Positions 1 through 7,738 of a stretch of 43,621 nt of DNA are shown here, one piece after another. The position numbers and the translations under genes were made by a program. A model generated the notes under the pieces. It worked only from the letters and a program-made list of their open reading frames with translations, did no database searches and was not told the DNA's origin. This DNA is from Candidatus Danuiimicrobium aquiferis (GTDB taxonomy: Bacteria > Omnitrophota > Omnitrophia > Omnitrophales > Danuiimicrobiaceae), in contig MHFR01000048.1 in NCBI GenBank assembly GCA_001804285.1, positions 1 through 43,621 on the forward strand. The letters are read 5' to 3'. Each line of letters begins with the position of its first letter. The stretch's first letter is position 1.

Positions 1-81
1 TCGATAGTGTTTTGATTAACCACTAATCACTTCGGCATTAGGAGGTTTTTCGTTTAAAATTCTTTAAGTCAGTGCCATTCT

Positions 82-98
82 TGCCTGTCCCCTTTTTT
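82..98. repeat. Half copy of the GGGGACAGGCA palindrome
   Basis: The stretch TGCCTGTCCCCTTTTTT is identical to the right arm plus T-run of the complete palindrome at 2677-2716, but no matching left arm lies upstream. It looks like a truncated copy of a dispersed terminator-like repeat. The rest of 1-173 holds no gene I can support. Confidence 0.5.
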
Positions 99-135
99 AC
101 CATACCATTTTTTGCTCTTAAATTGTCTTTCAGAC

Positions 136-144
136 TGTTATAAT
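136..144 (+). promoter_or_regulatory. Extended -10 promoter of the MscS gene
   Basis: TGTTATAAT is a perfect TGn-TATAAT extended -10 element. No good -35 hexamer stands at 17 bp, as is usual for extended -10 promoters. Transcription would start near 151, just before the AGGAGGAGG ribosome site at 157-165 and the ATG at 174. Confidence 0.5.
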
Positions 145-173
145 GAGCCTGTTTAGAAGGAGGAGGGTTACTT

Positions 174-1253
174 ATGAATAATTGGATTAACTATCTAAAA
201 CATTCGTCGTCGGTTTGGGTTTATGCGCCGGTTTTATTCTTGGCATGGATTTTTCTAGGTTTAATTCTTAAACGTATTTTGATTAAACGGCTCAGTGAGC
301 TTGCGAAAAAAACAGTGCTTCAATTTGACGATATTTTAGTTGAATCACTTTCGCGGCCATTAAGTATTTTGATTATTGGTTCGGGTACGCTTTTCCTCAG
401 CTATTTACTTCCCGTTCGGCCCGATGAAACCCGAGTCTTACAAATTGCTTTCCAGTTGTCTGTTATTCTTGGTCTAGTTTTATTTGTGGATTCGTTTCTT
501 ACCGGAATTTTGAATCTTTACCGGGCTAAAATCCAAATTGGATTTTCCCCGACGGTCTTGCATGTTTTGTTGCGCACGGTATTTTACGGGACCGGTGCGC
601 TGATTTTTCTCGATATTCTCGGAATTTCGATTGCGCCGTTTATTGCATCTCTGGGGATTGGTTCTTTGGCGGTTGGTTTGGCGCTTCAGGAGACATTGAC
701 GAATTTTATTTCCGGGGTTCATGTTTCGGTGGATAAACCGATTCGTGTGGGAGATTATATAAAATTGGAATCCGGCCAAGAAGGATATGTTGAAGAGATT
801 GGATGGAGAAGTACCCGGATTCGAATTCTGCCCGATTATTTGGTGATTGTTCCAAATCAAAAATTAACATCAAGTATTGTGACCAATTATTATTATCCGA
901 GCACAGAAATGTCGGTACCTGTTCAAATAGGCGTGTCTTACGATAGCGATCTGGATCAGGTAGAAAATGTGACGTTAGAAGTTGCGCGCGAAATCCTGAA
1001 GACAGTTCGGGGTGCTGTCTCCGATTTTCAGCCGTCTGTTCGATTTCAAACGTTTGGCGATTCCAGTATCAATTTTACGGTAGCGCTCAGAGCTAAAGAA
1101 TATACGGATCAATATCTGTTAAAACATGAATTCATCAAGGCGCTTCACAAACGGTACAAGAAAGAAGGGATAGGCATCCCCTATCCGATGCGGACGCTGG
1201 ATATTCCAACGCAAACGATAGAAGTGTTAAAAAATTCATTTCAAAATAAATAA
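174..1253 (+). CDS. mscS: MscS-family small-conductance mechanosensitive ion channel
   Basis: A 359-residue membrane channel that would open under membrane tension to release solutes on osmotic downshock. The N-terminal ~165 residues hold several hydrophobic helices. The Gly/Ala-rich pore helix is visible as GIGSLAVGLALQETLTNF at about residues 160-178. It is followed by the beta domain (VGDYIKLESGQEGYVEEIG, then WRSTRIR and VPNQKL), which is the hallmark of the family, and by a soluble alpha/beta C-terminus. The length is somewhat above E. coli MscS (286 aa), fitting an MscS with one or two extra N-terminal helices. The ATG at 174 is preceded by a strong AGGAGGAGG. The family assignment is secure; which subfamily it belongs to is not. 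Confidence 0.93.
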   Translation: MNNWINYLKHSSSVWVYAPVLFLAWIFLGLILKRILIKRLSELAKKTVLQFDDILVESLSRPLSILIIGSGTLFLSYLLPVRPDETRVLQIAFQLSVILGLVLFVDSFLTGILNLYRAKIQIGFSPTVLHVLLRTVFYGTGALIFLDILGISIAPFIASLGIGSLAVGLALQETLTNFISGVHVSVDKPIRVGDYIKLESGQEGYVEEIGWRSTRIRILPDYLVIVPNQKLTSSIVTNYYYPSTEMSVPVQIGVSYDSDLDQVENVTLEVAREILKTVRGAVSDFQPSVRFQTFGDSSINFTVALRAKEYTDQYLLKHEFIKALHKRYKKEGIGIPYPMRTLDIPTQTIEVLKNSFQNK

Positions 1254-1279
1254 AATCATTTTGCAAAACAGCCATCCAT

Positions 1280-1993
1280 ATGCGAATCCATTACTTGCAA
1301 CAGGTTCCTTTTGAAGGGATTGCCAATATTGCGGACTGGGCGAAAGCAAAAAACCATCATGTTTCAGGAACGCATCTTTATCGAGGCGATTCCTTACCGT
1401 TTATTGAACAATTAGACTGGTTGATTGTGATGGGCGGGCCGATGAATATTTACGAAGAGCCAAAATATCCATGGTTGGCGGCAGAAAAGCGATTCATTGA
1501 AAAGGCGATTAAAAACGGGGGAATCGTAATCGGGATTTGTTTGGGCGCGCAGTTGATAGCGGATGTGCTTGGAGCTAAAGTTTCAAAAAATAAATATAAA
1601 GAAATAGGATGGCATCATTTACAATTAACCGAAGAAGGTAGAAATTCATTCCTTTTCTCGGGGTTTCAAGATCCGTTTATTGCGTTTCACTGGCACGGGG
1701 ATACATTCTCAATTCCCAAAGGGGCAAGAAGGCTTGCTTCGAGTGAAGCCTGTCAGAATCAAGCGTATGAATATGACAATAAAATATTCGGGCTGCAATT
1801 TCATTTAGAGTCATCAGAAGAAAGTATAAAATCGTTGATTGACCATAGCGACGATGAATTGGTAAATGGCAATTATGTCCAAGCGAAAGGGAAAATGATT
1901 AGCGGCTTTAAGCATTTAAACGAAATTACAAAGCTGATGCGCCAAATGTTTGATAACATTGAAAAATTTCATCGGGTGAAAATAAATGTTTAA
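1280..1993 (+). CDS. Class I glutamine amidotransferase (GMP-synthase-like domain protein)
   Basis: A 237-residue stand-alone class I glutamine amidotransferase. The nucleophile elbow GICLGAQ carries Cys87, and the catalytic His175 and Glu177 lie in QFHLESS, so the Cys-His-Glu triad is complete. MGGPMNIYEE at 51-60 is the usual oxyanion-side loop. This family resembles the GATase half of GuaA but lacks the synthetase half. Members act on diverse acceptors, so the substrate cannot be named. It follows the channel gene by 26 bp and its 3' end overlaps the next gene by 8 bp, which suggests one transcript. No clear Shine-Dalgarno precedes the ATG. Confidence 0.88.
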   Translation: MRIHYLQQVPFEGIANIADWAKAKNHHVSGTHLYRGDSLPFIEQLDWLIVMGGPMNIYEEPKYPWLAAEKRFIEKAIKNGGIVIGICLGAQLIADVLGAKVSKNKYKEIGWHHLQLTEEGRNSFLFSGFQDPFIAFHWHGDTFSIPKGARRLASSEACQNQAYEYDNKIFGLQFHLESSEESIKSLIDHSDDELVNGNYVQAKGKMISGFKHLNEITKLMRQMFDNIEKFHRVKINV

Positions 1994-2660
1994 AACCATT
2001 TTTTATTTGGTTCTCAGTTTATTGATTGTCGCTTTGCTTGTGACGCTGGCATATTTTGGATACCAATGGCATCAGGAACGAAAAGTCCTTCAGCAGATCG
2101 TCGAGCGGCTTTCGGCAGATTCAAGAATCGCCGAAGTGTTGGTGACAAAAAGCCGCTATAACGAAGCGAGCGGTAAACTCGAAACAACCATCAAATTTCT
2201 CGAATATGATGCTTCAGGGAAACCGCTTGAACCGCGTTATTTTACCTTTCAGGGAAACATTATTCAGTTTCAATCGCTTGTCATACGATTCAAAGATGAA
2301 TTTGTAAACGCGGGGGATTCATTGCGCGGGAAAAGTATTTATTTATTCCTCCGGGCATTTGTCCTGGATGAAAAAAATGCGCAAGTCTTTAATATTACGG
2401 AAATGAACGGGATCCCGAAAGGTTATAAAATTCCGAATGTTAAAAGTGATTTTGAACGAAAATTGTGGGAAGAATTCTGGACCTTGGCTTTGGACCCGAA
2501 AGCCCGGGAGCGGGAGGGAATTAAAAATGCTCAAATCGAAGCACCCGGCTCGATTTTTCTTCCCGGAACGATTTATACACTGCAAATCGAACATGACGGC
2601 GGCATCCGGATTGATACCGAGCCCGTGCCGGAAATTTTAAAAGACGAGCTGCAGAAATAA
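1986..2660 (+). CDS. Membrane-anchored hypothetical protein
   Basis: A 224-residue protein I do not recognise. One N-terminal hydrophobic helix (about residues 3-27) is followed by basic residues and a soluble domain, so it is probably anchored in the inner membrane with the bulk outside the cytoplasm. The soluble part is mixed alpha/beta with no cysteines and no catalytic motif visible. It contains the repeated theme of beta strands such as LETTIKFLEYDASGKPL and YTLQIEHDGGIRI. The start overlaps the end of the amidotransferase by 8 bp, so it is likely translationally coupled. A palindromic terminator follows at 2677. Confidence 0.8.
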   Translation: MFKTIFYLVLSLLIVALLVTLAYFGYQWHQERKVLQQIVERLSADSRIAEVLVTKSRYNEASGKLETTIKFLEYDASGKPLEPRYFTFQGNIIQFQSLVIRFKDEFVNAGDSLRGKSIYLFLRAFVLDEKNAQVFNITEMNGIPKGYKIPNVKSDFERKLWEEFWTLALDPKAREREGIKNAQIEAPGSIFLPGTIYTLQIEHDGGIRIDTEPVPEILKDELQK

Positions 2661-2676
2661 ATGAAGTTTAACCCGT

Positions 2677-2716
2677 AAAAAAGGGGACAGGCAGCTTAGC
2701 TGCCTGTCCCCTTTTT
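2677..2716. terminator. Bidirectional intrinsic terminator (perfect 13-bp palindrome)
   Basis: Arms GGGGACAGGCAGC (2683-2695) and GCTGCCTGTCCCC (2699-2711) pair perfectly around a 3-nt loop, with an A-run before and a T-run after. The element can therefore stop transcription from both convergent genes (ends 2660 and 2728). A half copy sits at 82-98, so it is also a dispersed repeat. Confidence 0.85.
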
Positions 2717-2727
2717 GCTATTGCAAA

Positions 2728-4239
2728 TTAATCTTTTTCCCCGAATGAGTCCGTTTGAAACGCGCTGATTTGGGCGTTTGCCAATTCTTTTTCATTCATG
2801 CCGGCTTTATCAATTGCGCAGTGGCGGAAAAAAGTTTCCTGATTCCAGCCGGTTTCAGTCGCAACTTCCGGTAAAAATACGCCGCCTTTATATCCGTTTC
2901 GAACGACAATGCCGTCAATTCCGAGTCTGATATCTTTATAAGAACCAATCGGTTTTGGAATCGTGAGAAGAGAAACATGAATATCAATATCTTTCAATTC
3001 CGTTTGCTTGACGGGCGGAAAGCGCGGATCGTGAAGAGCGGCGGATAAAGCCATTTCCTTCAAATTCTTTAGAATCGGAACATCCGTTACGATTTGCCCG
3101 ATGCAACCGCGCAGGTTACCGTTTTCTTTGAGTGTCACAAACACACCGCGCGATTCATCCAAGACGGGTGACTTGACGCCGATCGCCGGGGCCGGTTTTG
3201 TTTTATCAAAATGCGATTCCAAAACCGCGCGCACATATTGAAGAAGTTTCTTTTTTTCATCCCGAGTTAAATCGCTTTTTTGTTGGGATTCTGATTTTAT
3301 TTCAGCGTTGTTTGCGGATGGCTTCTTTTCGGCACTTCCGGTAATGGCAAAAGTAGCATATCCGACGACCGACGTTTTGTCGCCGGTGACGTCGCTTGAA
3401 TTCGCATAATGAATCAATTCCGGTTTTGCCCACCCCATTTTTTCTTGAAGCATAAGCGCCGTTATGAGCGGACCGATTCCGCACGCTTCGACTTGGCGGC
3501 TCATATCGGCCATAAAAAGTTTTTTCGGGTCAGCGTCCTTAACGAGTGCAATTAATTGATGATCCAATTTTCGCGCTTCAGCGTCTTCATGAAAATGGGA
3601 TAAATCCGTGCTGATGACAATCAACACACGATGCTTTTCGACCACTTTTGTGAGTGCATCCGCCAATATTTGGGCATTTTCGTAACTTTGATCCCCGAAA
3701 TAAACCAGAACAATCGAAAGCTTTTTAATGGATTCCTGTAAAAAAGGAACTTGGACTTCGATCGAATGTTCCGTCATTTCGCCTCTCGGCTTGTCTTGCA
3801 AAGCAGGATGAAATGCGCGAATTTCGTTCGCAATCGGCCGGTTGATCGGAACTTTTCCCAGAGGGGTTTCATAAGCATCATGATCATCCACATAAATTTC
3901 CCGGAGCGGTGTCCGGTGCGAAAAACCGACGATGATGACGGTTTCAACTTCCAATCCTTGAATGGCCTTATAGGCGTATGCCGCAACCGGGCCGGAGTAA
4001 GGATAACCTGCGTGCGGAACGATAATTGATTTGATGGCCGGATCGGGAGCGACCGTTATTTTTGAAAAATAATCGGCAATTAATTTCTTTAAAGTTGCAG
4101 CTTGGCCGGGATAAAACTGCCCGCTGACGACAGCTTTTCGAACGTTTTCCTGGGCTTGCGCCCGATTTAAAGGAGACATAACGAATAATATGATAAATGA
4201 AATTCCTAAAATAGCAACCGTCCAAAAAAATCTTTTCAT
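2728..4239 (-). CDS. Exported AmmeMemoRadiSam system protein: MEMO1 domain fused to AMMECR1 domain
   Basis: A 503-residue fusion. Residues 1-30 form a signal peptide ending around AQAQ. Residues ~33-300 are a MEMO domain (AmmeMemoRadiSam protein B): VPHAGY with His76, then GFSHRTP, TEHSIEVQVPFLQ and STDLSH, the His-rich dioxygenase-like fold of the family. Residues ~325-500 are an AMMECR1 domain (protein A) with the diagnostic LRGCIG and GVFLPEVATETGW. The linker at ~300-325 is rich in Lys, Ser and Gln. In the known association a radical SAM enzyme is the third partner; none is encoded in this window. MEMO and AMMECR1 are usually separate cytosolic proteins, so fusion plus export is notable. 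The biochemical role of the bacterial system is not established. The start has GAAGG upstream. Confidence 0.9.
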   Translation of the reverse strand: MKRFFWTVAILGISFIILFVMSPLNRAQAQENVRKAVVSGQFYPGQAATLKKLIADYFSKITVAPDPAIKSIIVPHAGYPYSGPVAAYAYKAIQGLEVETVIIVGFSHRTPLREIYVDDHDAYETPLGKVPINRPIANEIRAFHPALQDKPRGEMTEHSIEVQVPFLQESIKKLSIVLVYFGDQSYENAQILADALTKVVEKHRVLIVISTDLSHFHEDAEARKLDHQLIALVKDADPKKLFMADMSRQVEACGIGPLITALMLQEKMGWAKPELIHYANSSDVTGDKTSVVGYATFAITGSAEKKPSANNAEIKSESQQKSDLTRDEKKKLLQYVRAVLESHFDKTKPAPAIGVKSPVLDESRGVFVTLKENGNLRGCIGQIVTDVPILKNLKEMALSAALHDPRFPPVKQTELKDIDIHVSLLTIPKPIGSYKDIRLGIDGIVVRNGYKGGVFLPEVATETGWNQETFFRHCAIDKAGMNEKELANAQISAFQTDSFGEKD

Positions 4240-4393
4240 CGAGGCCTTCTTTCTCGAGAAGTTTCCTTAAAAATTATCTATTAAAAGGCAAACCTGCGCA
4301 ACTTGTATTTGAACGGGAGTTTGATACGAATTGACTCATAAAAGCATGGAAGAGGGTGGATGACATCAACGATAAAGAGAATTAATCTTTGCC

Positions 4394-4423
4394 TTGATTT
4401 TTAATCGTTTATGCTGATATTGT
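4394..4423 (+). promoter_or_regulatory. Possible promoter of the ArsR-type gene
   Basis: TTGATT (4394-4399), an 18-bp spacer and TATTGT (4418-4423) form a weak sigma-70-like pair about 90 bp before the ATG at 4515. The rest of the divergent gap 4240-4514 shows no gene and no clear structure. Confidence 0.3.
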
Positions 4424-4514
4424 ATTTAAGAAGAGAAAGATTACTTTAAATCGTTATAAGAAATAAGACGAATATTGAAAAAGAGTAAAGAAAATTCTAT
4501 CACCGGAGAGTGAA

Positions 4515-4847
4515 ATGGATGATATGGTATTTAAAATCAAAGCCGATTTTCTTAAGGCACTGAGTCATCCAATTCGCCTTCAAGTTATTGAATATCTCAA
4601 GGATGGCGAAGCAAGTGTCGGAAAACTGGTCAATGTTTTAGGTGTTGAACAGTCAAATCTATCCAGGCACCTTGCTATATTAAGAGAAATGGGCATCCTG
4701 CATGCGCGCCAGGAGAAAACAACCGTTTATTATAGCATTCACGATCACGATATTTTTAAAGTATTGAGATCGATTGCCGAAATTCTACGGAAAAAATTGA
4801 GTAAAAGCGAAAAACTTCTACAAAAATTAGGTAAGGAAAAAACATAA
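4515..4847 (+). CDS. ArsR-family winged-helix transcriptional regulator
   Basis: A 110-residue DNA-binding repressor-type protein. The ArsR signature is complete: KALSHPIRLQVIEYL (helix 1-2), SVGKLVNVLGVEQSNLSRHLAILREMGIL (helix-turn-helix, ~35-65) and the wing RQEKTTVYYSIHD. The metal-binding CxC box typical of arsenic and cadmium sensors is absent (the site reads EASVGKL), so the effector is probably not a thiophilic metal bound there. GGAGAG precedes the ATG. It is followed by a terminator whose right arm contains the next promoter. Its target is unknown; the shared promoter block before the next gene and the Ehr-type operon is a candidate. Confidence 0.92.
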   Translation: MDDMVFKIKADFLKALSHPIRLQVIEYLKDGEASVGKLVNVLGVEQSNLSRHLAILREMGILHARQEKTTVYYSIHDHDIFKVLRSIAEILRKKLSKSEKLLQKLGKEKT

Positions 4848-4860
4848 CTATTTATTGTTT

Positions 4861-4896
4861 GGGTTGTCAGAGGTAGCTTGACAACCCATTTTTTTT
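4861..4896 (+). terminator. Intrinsic terminator of the ArsR-type gene
   Basis: GGGTTGTCA (4861-4869) pairs with TGACAACCC (4879-4887) around a 9-nt loop and is followed by A and eight Ts. The right arm overlaps the -35 box of the next promoter. Confidence 0.85.
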
Positions 4897-4906
4897 GCCG
4901 TATATA
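4878..4906 (+). promoter_or_regulatory. Strong sigma-70-type promoter of the glycan-binding gene
   Basis: Consensus TTGACA (4878-4883), exactly 17 bp, then TATATA (4901-4906). Transcription would begin near 4913, about 78 bp before the ATG at 4991. A nearly identical block recurs at 5606-5632 before the Ehr-type operon. Confidence 0.7.
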
Positions 4907-4990
4907 TGAGTTAATGAACATATAATCATAAAGAACCAGATTTTAGTGTAAGTGAGTCAAGTCTATCACAGCTCAAAAAAGGAGGATCAA

Positions 4991-5350
4991 ATGGAAGAGA
5001 GAAAGGTTCTTGAACCGAAAAAGAGTACGGCATCTTGGGGTTTAGGTTCTTTGCCGAAATCAGGAAGTGTGGCGGGTGTTGATCAAGAAAAATCAGTGCA
5101 GTTTTTTCTGAAGGCACCTCAAGCGCGTACTGTGGCTGTTGTCGGAACTTTTAACCAATGGGATATCCGATCTCCGAAGTACATTCTTGCTAAAGACAGC
5201 CAGGGTTCCTGGAGCACTTCTATTCGGCTGAAGCCCGGACGGTATGAATACCGTTTTTTTGTAGATGGCAACTGGGTGGATGATCCGAGGGCGACAAAAA
5301 CGGCGCAGAATAAATTTGGGACAAAGAATGCCATTTTGGAAGTGAAGTAA
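4991..5350 (+). CDS. Small AMPK-beta/CBM48-type glycogen-binding domain protein
   Basis: A 119-residue protein consisting of a ~35-residue Lys/Ser-rich leader and one carbohydrate-binding module of the AMPK-beta/isoamylase-N type. The signature is visible as VQFFLKAPQARTVAVVGTFNQW, then LKPGRYEYRFFVDGNWVDDP and a final strand ending AILEVK. The family binds alpha-glucans; no catalytic domain is present, so it may act as a sensor or scaffold. I chose the ATG at 4991 over an upstream GTG at 4952 because AAGGAGG stands directly before it. It has its own promoter, inside the preceding terminator. No glycogen gene is nearby, so its partner is unknown. Confidence 0.88.
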   Translation: MEERKVLEPKKSTASWGLGSLPKSGSVAGVDQEKSVQFFLKAPQARTVAVVGTFNQWDIRSPKYILAKDSQGSWSTSIRLKPGRYEYRFFVDGNWVDDPRATKTAQNKFGTKNAILEVK

Positions 5351-5709
5351 TTTTTGATATAGGTGAAATACAATCTGATTTATTGAGGCTATCACTGAGC
5401 ATAGGAAAAAGGTCTCTTTTTGGGCAGAAAGGGAGATGTTTGCGGCTGTCCTGAATTGAGAAGTTCAGATGATTGACGTTGAAAAGCCGACAGATTATTT
5501 CCGTGTGGGTTGGATTTTGTTCGCTGCTGGAGTTTAAGCCAAGACACAGTCTGTCACATATTTTTCCAGACTCTTAAGCATTTTTAATGGCCGTTTTTTG
5601 CCCGATTGACAACCTTTTTTTGCCGTATACATATTTATAGAAGCCTAGTAGAATATCAAAATATTTAAATATATTGTTATGAAATATCAAAAACAGGATT
5701 TCGAAAATT
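5351..5709. other. Intergenic region before the Ehr-type operon
   Basis: 359 bp with no supportable gene; the longest start-to-stop stretch is 22 codons and lacks a ribosome site. The 3' part carries the promoter-like block at 5606-5640; the remainder shows nothing convincing. Confidence 0.6.
5606..5640 (+). promoter_or_regulatory. Promoter or operator block of the Ehr-type operon
   Basis: TTGACAACC-TTTTTTT-GCCGTATACATAT repeats the block at 4878-4906 except for a 3-base deletion in the spacer and one base in the -10 region. TTGACA (5606-5611) can pair with TACATA (16-bp spacer), giving a start about 70 bp before the GTG at 5710. The conserved spacer suggests a shared regulator as well as a shared promoter. 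Confidence 0.55.
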
Positions 5710-7422
5710 GTGGAATTATTATTTATATTTCAGCTTTTGCTTTATGTTTTCGGAGGGTTTTTAAGTCTTTTTGTTAGCGCAGAGAAAAAGAACCTAAATT
5801 CTTGGACACATCTTGTGGCAGCTCTGGCCGCGGGGTGCGGCCTCGCATCTTCTATAATGGTTCTTTTTAGAAATGCGCACCTTTCCTTTTGTTTCCCTTC
5901 AGGCATCACACTTTTCGGGCCATTGGAACTGGCCATGGATCCGCTCTCAGCATTTTTTGTTTTTGTCATTTCATTTCTTTCTCTTGCGGCGTCTATTTTT
6001 GCCGTCGGTTACAGCAGGGAATATCAGGAAAAGAAAAACGTTTCGCTTCTCGGGTTTCTTTATCACTTCTTCATTTTATCTATGGTTTTAGTGGTGACCG
6101 CCAAAAATATTTTTTATTTCCTTATTTTTTGGGAGCTTATGTCGATCACGTCTTATTTCCTGGTGGTGTATGAACATGAAAAACCCGCAGCCAGAAAGGC
6201 AGGACTTATTTATTTTGTCATGACGCATATCGGAACGGCGTTTATCACCGCTGCTTTTATTTTGCTTTACGTTCATTCCGGTTCTTTTCATTTTGATTCT
6301 TTCGGTGCGAATGCTTCACCCCTTAATTTTGCGTGGAAAAACGCGATTTTTCTTTGTGCTTTGATAGGATTCGGAACGAAGGCGGGTATTATTCCCCTTC
6401 ATATTTGGCTTCCGGAAGCTCATCCGCAAGCGCCCAGTCACGTGTCTGCTTTAATGTCGGGCGTTATGATTAAAACCGCAATTTATGGACTGCTCAGGTT
6501 TCTTTTTAATTTTTTAGGGACGCCGTTTCCTTGGTGGGGTGGTTTGATTTTGGTTTTTGCGGCTTTATCAACGATTCTTGGGGTTCTTTATGCCTTAATG
6601 GAACATGATCTGAAACGGTTGCTTGCCTTTCATAGCATCGAAAATATCGGAATTATTCTCCTCGGAATCGGGATGGCGGTATTTTTTAACGCAACTAACC
6701 AACCTATTTTTGCAAGCTTTGCTTTGATTGCCGCTCTTTATCATACGATGAATCACGCAGCCTTTAAGGGCCTGTTATTTCTTGGCGCCGGTGCTGTTAT
6801 TTCTAAAGCTCATACGGGGAACATGGAAGAGCTGGGCGGATTAATAAAAAAAATGCCCTGGACAGCCGTTTGTTTCCTCATTGGCGCGGTGGCGATCTCT
6901 GCTCTGCCTCCGCTGAATGGTTTTGTCAGCGAGTGGTTAACGTTCGTTTCTCTTCTGATGGGTTTTAAGAACGGAAGCGCGGGAATTCGTCTTTTAACGC
7001 CTGTTCTGGCAGCGCTCCTTGGTTTTGCGAGCGCTTTAGTGGCAACTTGTTTTGTCAAAGTGTTCGGCATTACTTTTTTGGGGACGGCGCGTTCTGAACA
7101 TGCGCGGCAGAGTTCTGAAGTTGATTTTTCCATGAAACTTGGGATGGGAATGCTTGCGGCATGTTGTATTATTTTTGCTTTGTCGGCGCCGGTTATTACT
7201 TTTCTCTTGGGAAAGGTAACTCAGGCGTTGTTCGGCTCGGAAGCTTTGCCGCTCCATTTTGTGAGGACGACATTTTTGATGGATCCTGCTGCACTGAGTC
7301 AACTCAATCCGATGTGGGTGTTTGTTGTCGTTGCCGTCACGATTGTGTGTGTGTGGGCTGACACGGGTTTTGTTTGGCAAAGGAAGCGTTCGGATCGGGC
7401 CGAGTTGGGATTGCGGTTTTAA
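5710..7422 (+). CDS. hyfB: HyfB/NuoL-like proton-pumping subunit of Ehr-type complex (N-terminal part, frameshifted)
   Basis: The ORF encodes 570 residues of an antiporter-like membrane subunit of the hydrogenase-4/complex I family. There are many hydrophobic helices; the channel glutamate is Glu142 in FWELMSITSYF and the channel lysine is Lys224 in GFGTKAGIIPLHIWLPEAH. AISALPPLNGFVSEWL is the usual HyfB motif. The reading frame leaves the family after VTIVCV at the (TG)6 tract (7344-7355): the last ~22 residues are out of frame, and the true C-terminus continues at 7355-7738 in another frame. One more TG unit would give an intact protein of 676 residues, about the length of E. coli HyfB. The start is GTG with a weak ACAGGA. 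This is the first gene of a six-gene operon. Confidence 0.9.
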   Translation: MELLFIFQLLLYVFGGFLSLFVSAEKKNLNSWTHLVAALAAGCGLASSIMVLFRNAHLSFCFPSGITLFGPLELAMDPLSAFFVFVISFLSLAASIFAVGYSREYQEKKNVSLLGFLYHFFILSMVLVVTAKNIFYFLIFWELMSITSYFLVVYEHEKPAARKAGLIYFVMTHIGTAFITAAFILLYVHSGSFHFDSFGANASPLNFAWKNAIFLCALIGFGTKAGIIPLHIWLPEAHPQAPSHVSALMSGVMIKTAIYGLLRFLFNFLGTPFPWWGGLILVFAALSTILGVLYALMEHDLKRLLAFHSIENIGIILLGIGMAVFFNATNQPIFASFALIAALYHTMNHAAFKGLLFLGAGAVISKAHTGNMEELGGLIKKMPWTAVCFLIGAVAISALPPLNGFVSEWLTFVSLLMGFKNGSAGIRLLTPVLAALLGFASALVATCFVKVFGITFLGTARSEHARQSSEVDFSMKLGMGMLAACCIIFALSAPVITFLLGKVTQALFGSEALPLHFVRTTFLMDPAALSQLNPMWVFVVVAVTIVCVWADTGFVWQRKRSDRAELGLRF

Positions 7423-7738
7423 TGTACTTTCTCCTCGTATGCAATATACGGCAACCGGTTATTCTAAACCCTTGCGGAGAATTTTTTCCTTTCTCTACCA
7501 GCCGGCGCGGCGTGTGGAAGTGGAAGATGACGGCCTTGAAGTTTTAAGAACCGCAAAACGGTTTGAATCGAAAGTGCATCCCTTTTTCGAAGAAACATTT
7601 TACAAGCCGCTCTCCAGGTTGATTTTATCAGTTTCACAGAAGGTGAAGGCGATTCAAACGGGGCATATTCAATTGTATTTGAGCTATATTTTTGTGACGT
7701 TAGTTCTACTGCTCATTTTTTTAAGGATATCGCGATGA
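7355..7738 (+). pseudogene. hyfB: C-terminal remainder of the HyfB-like subunit, displaced by a frameshift
   Basis: In the frame starting at 7355 the sequence reads GLTRVLFG, then WDCGF, then RMQYTATGYSKPLRRIFSFL, which is the conserved C-terminal segment of HyfB/HycC. It then has an amphipathic stretch and a final transmembrane helix (IQLYLSYIFVTLVLLLIFL). It has no start codon or ribosome site of its own at the junction, so it is the displaced end of the upstream gene rather than a separate gene. The cause may be a real TG-unit loss, slippage-based on/off switching, ribosomal frameshifting or a base-call error. Its stop overlaps the next start (ATGA at 7735). Confidence 0.85.

Noticed and set aside
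480-860. 126-residue minus-strand ORF opposite the MscS gene
   Set aside because: Antisense shadow; no start context and the composition is that of a complementary frame.
4952-4990. Upstream GTG start for the glycan-binding protein
   Set aside because: AAGGAGG sits exactly before ATG 4991, so the longer version is unlikely.
5466-5540. Short frame of 22 codons in the gap before the Ehr-type operon
   Set aside because: No ribosome site and no recognisable sequence; probably chance.
7322-7738. Separate 138-residue gene
   Set aside because: Its sequence is the C-terminus of HyfB in a shifted frame; the first ~11 codons only overlap the HyfB frame and there is no ribosome site.
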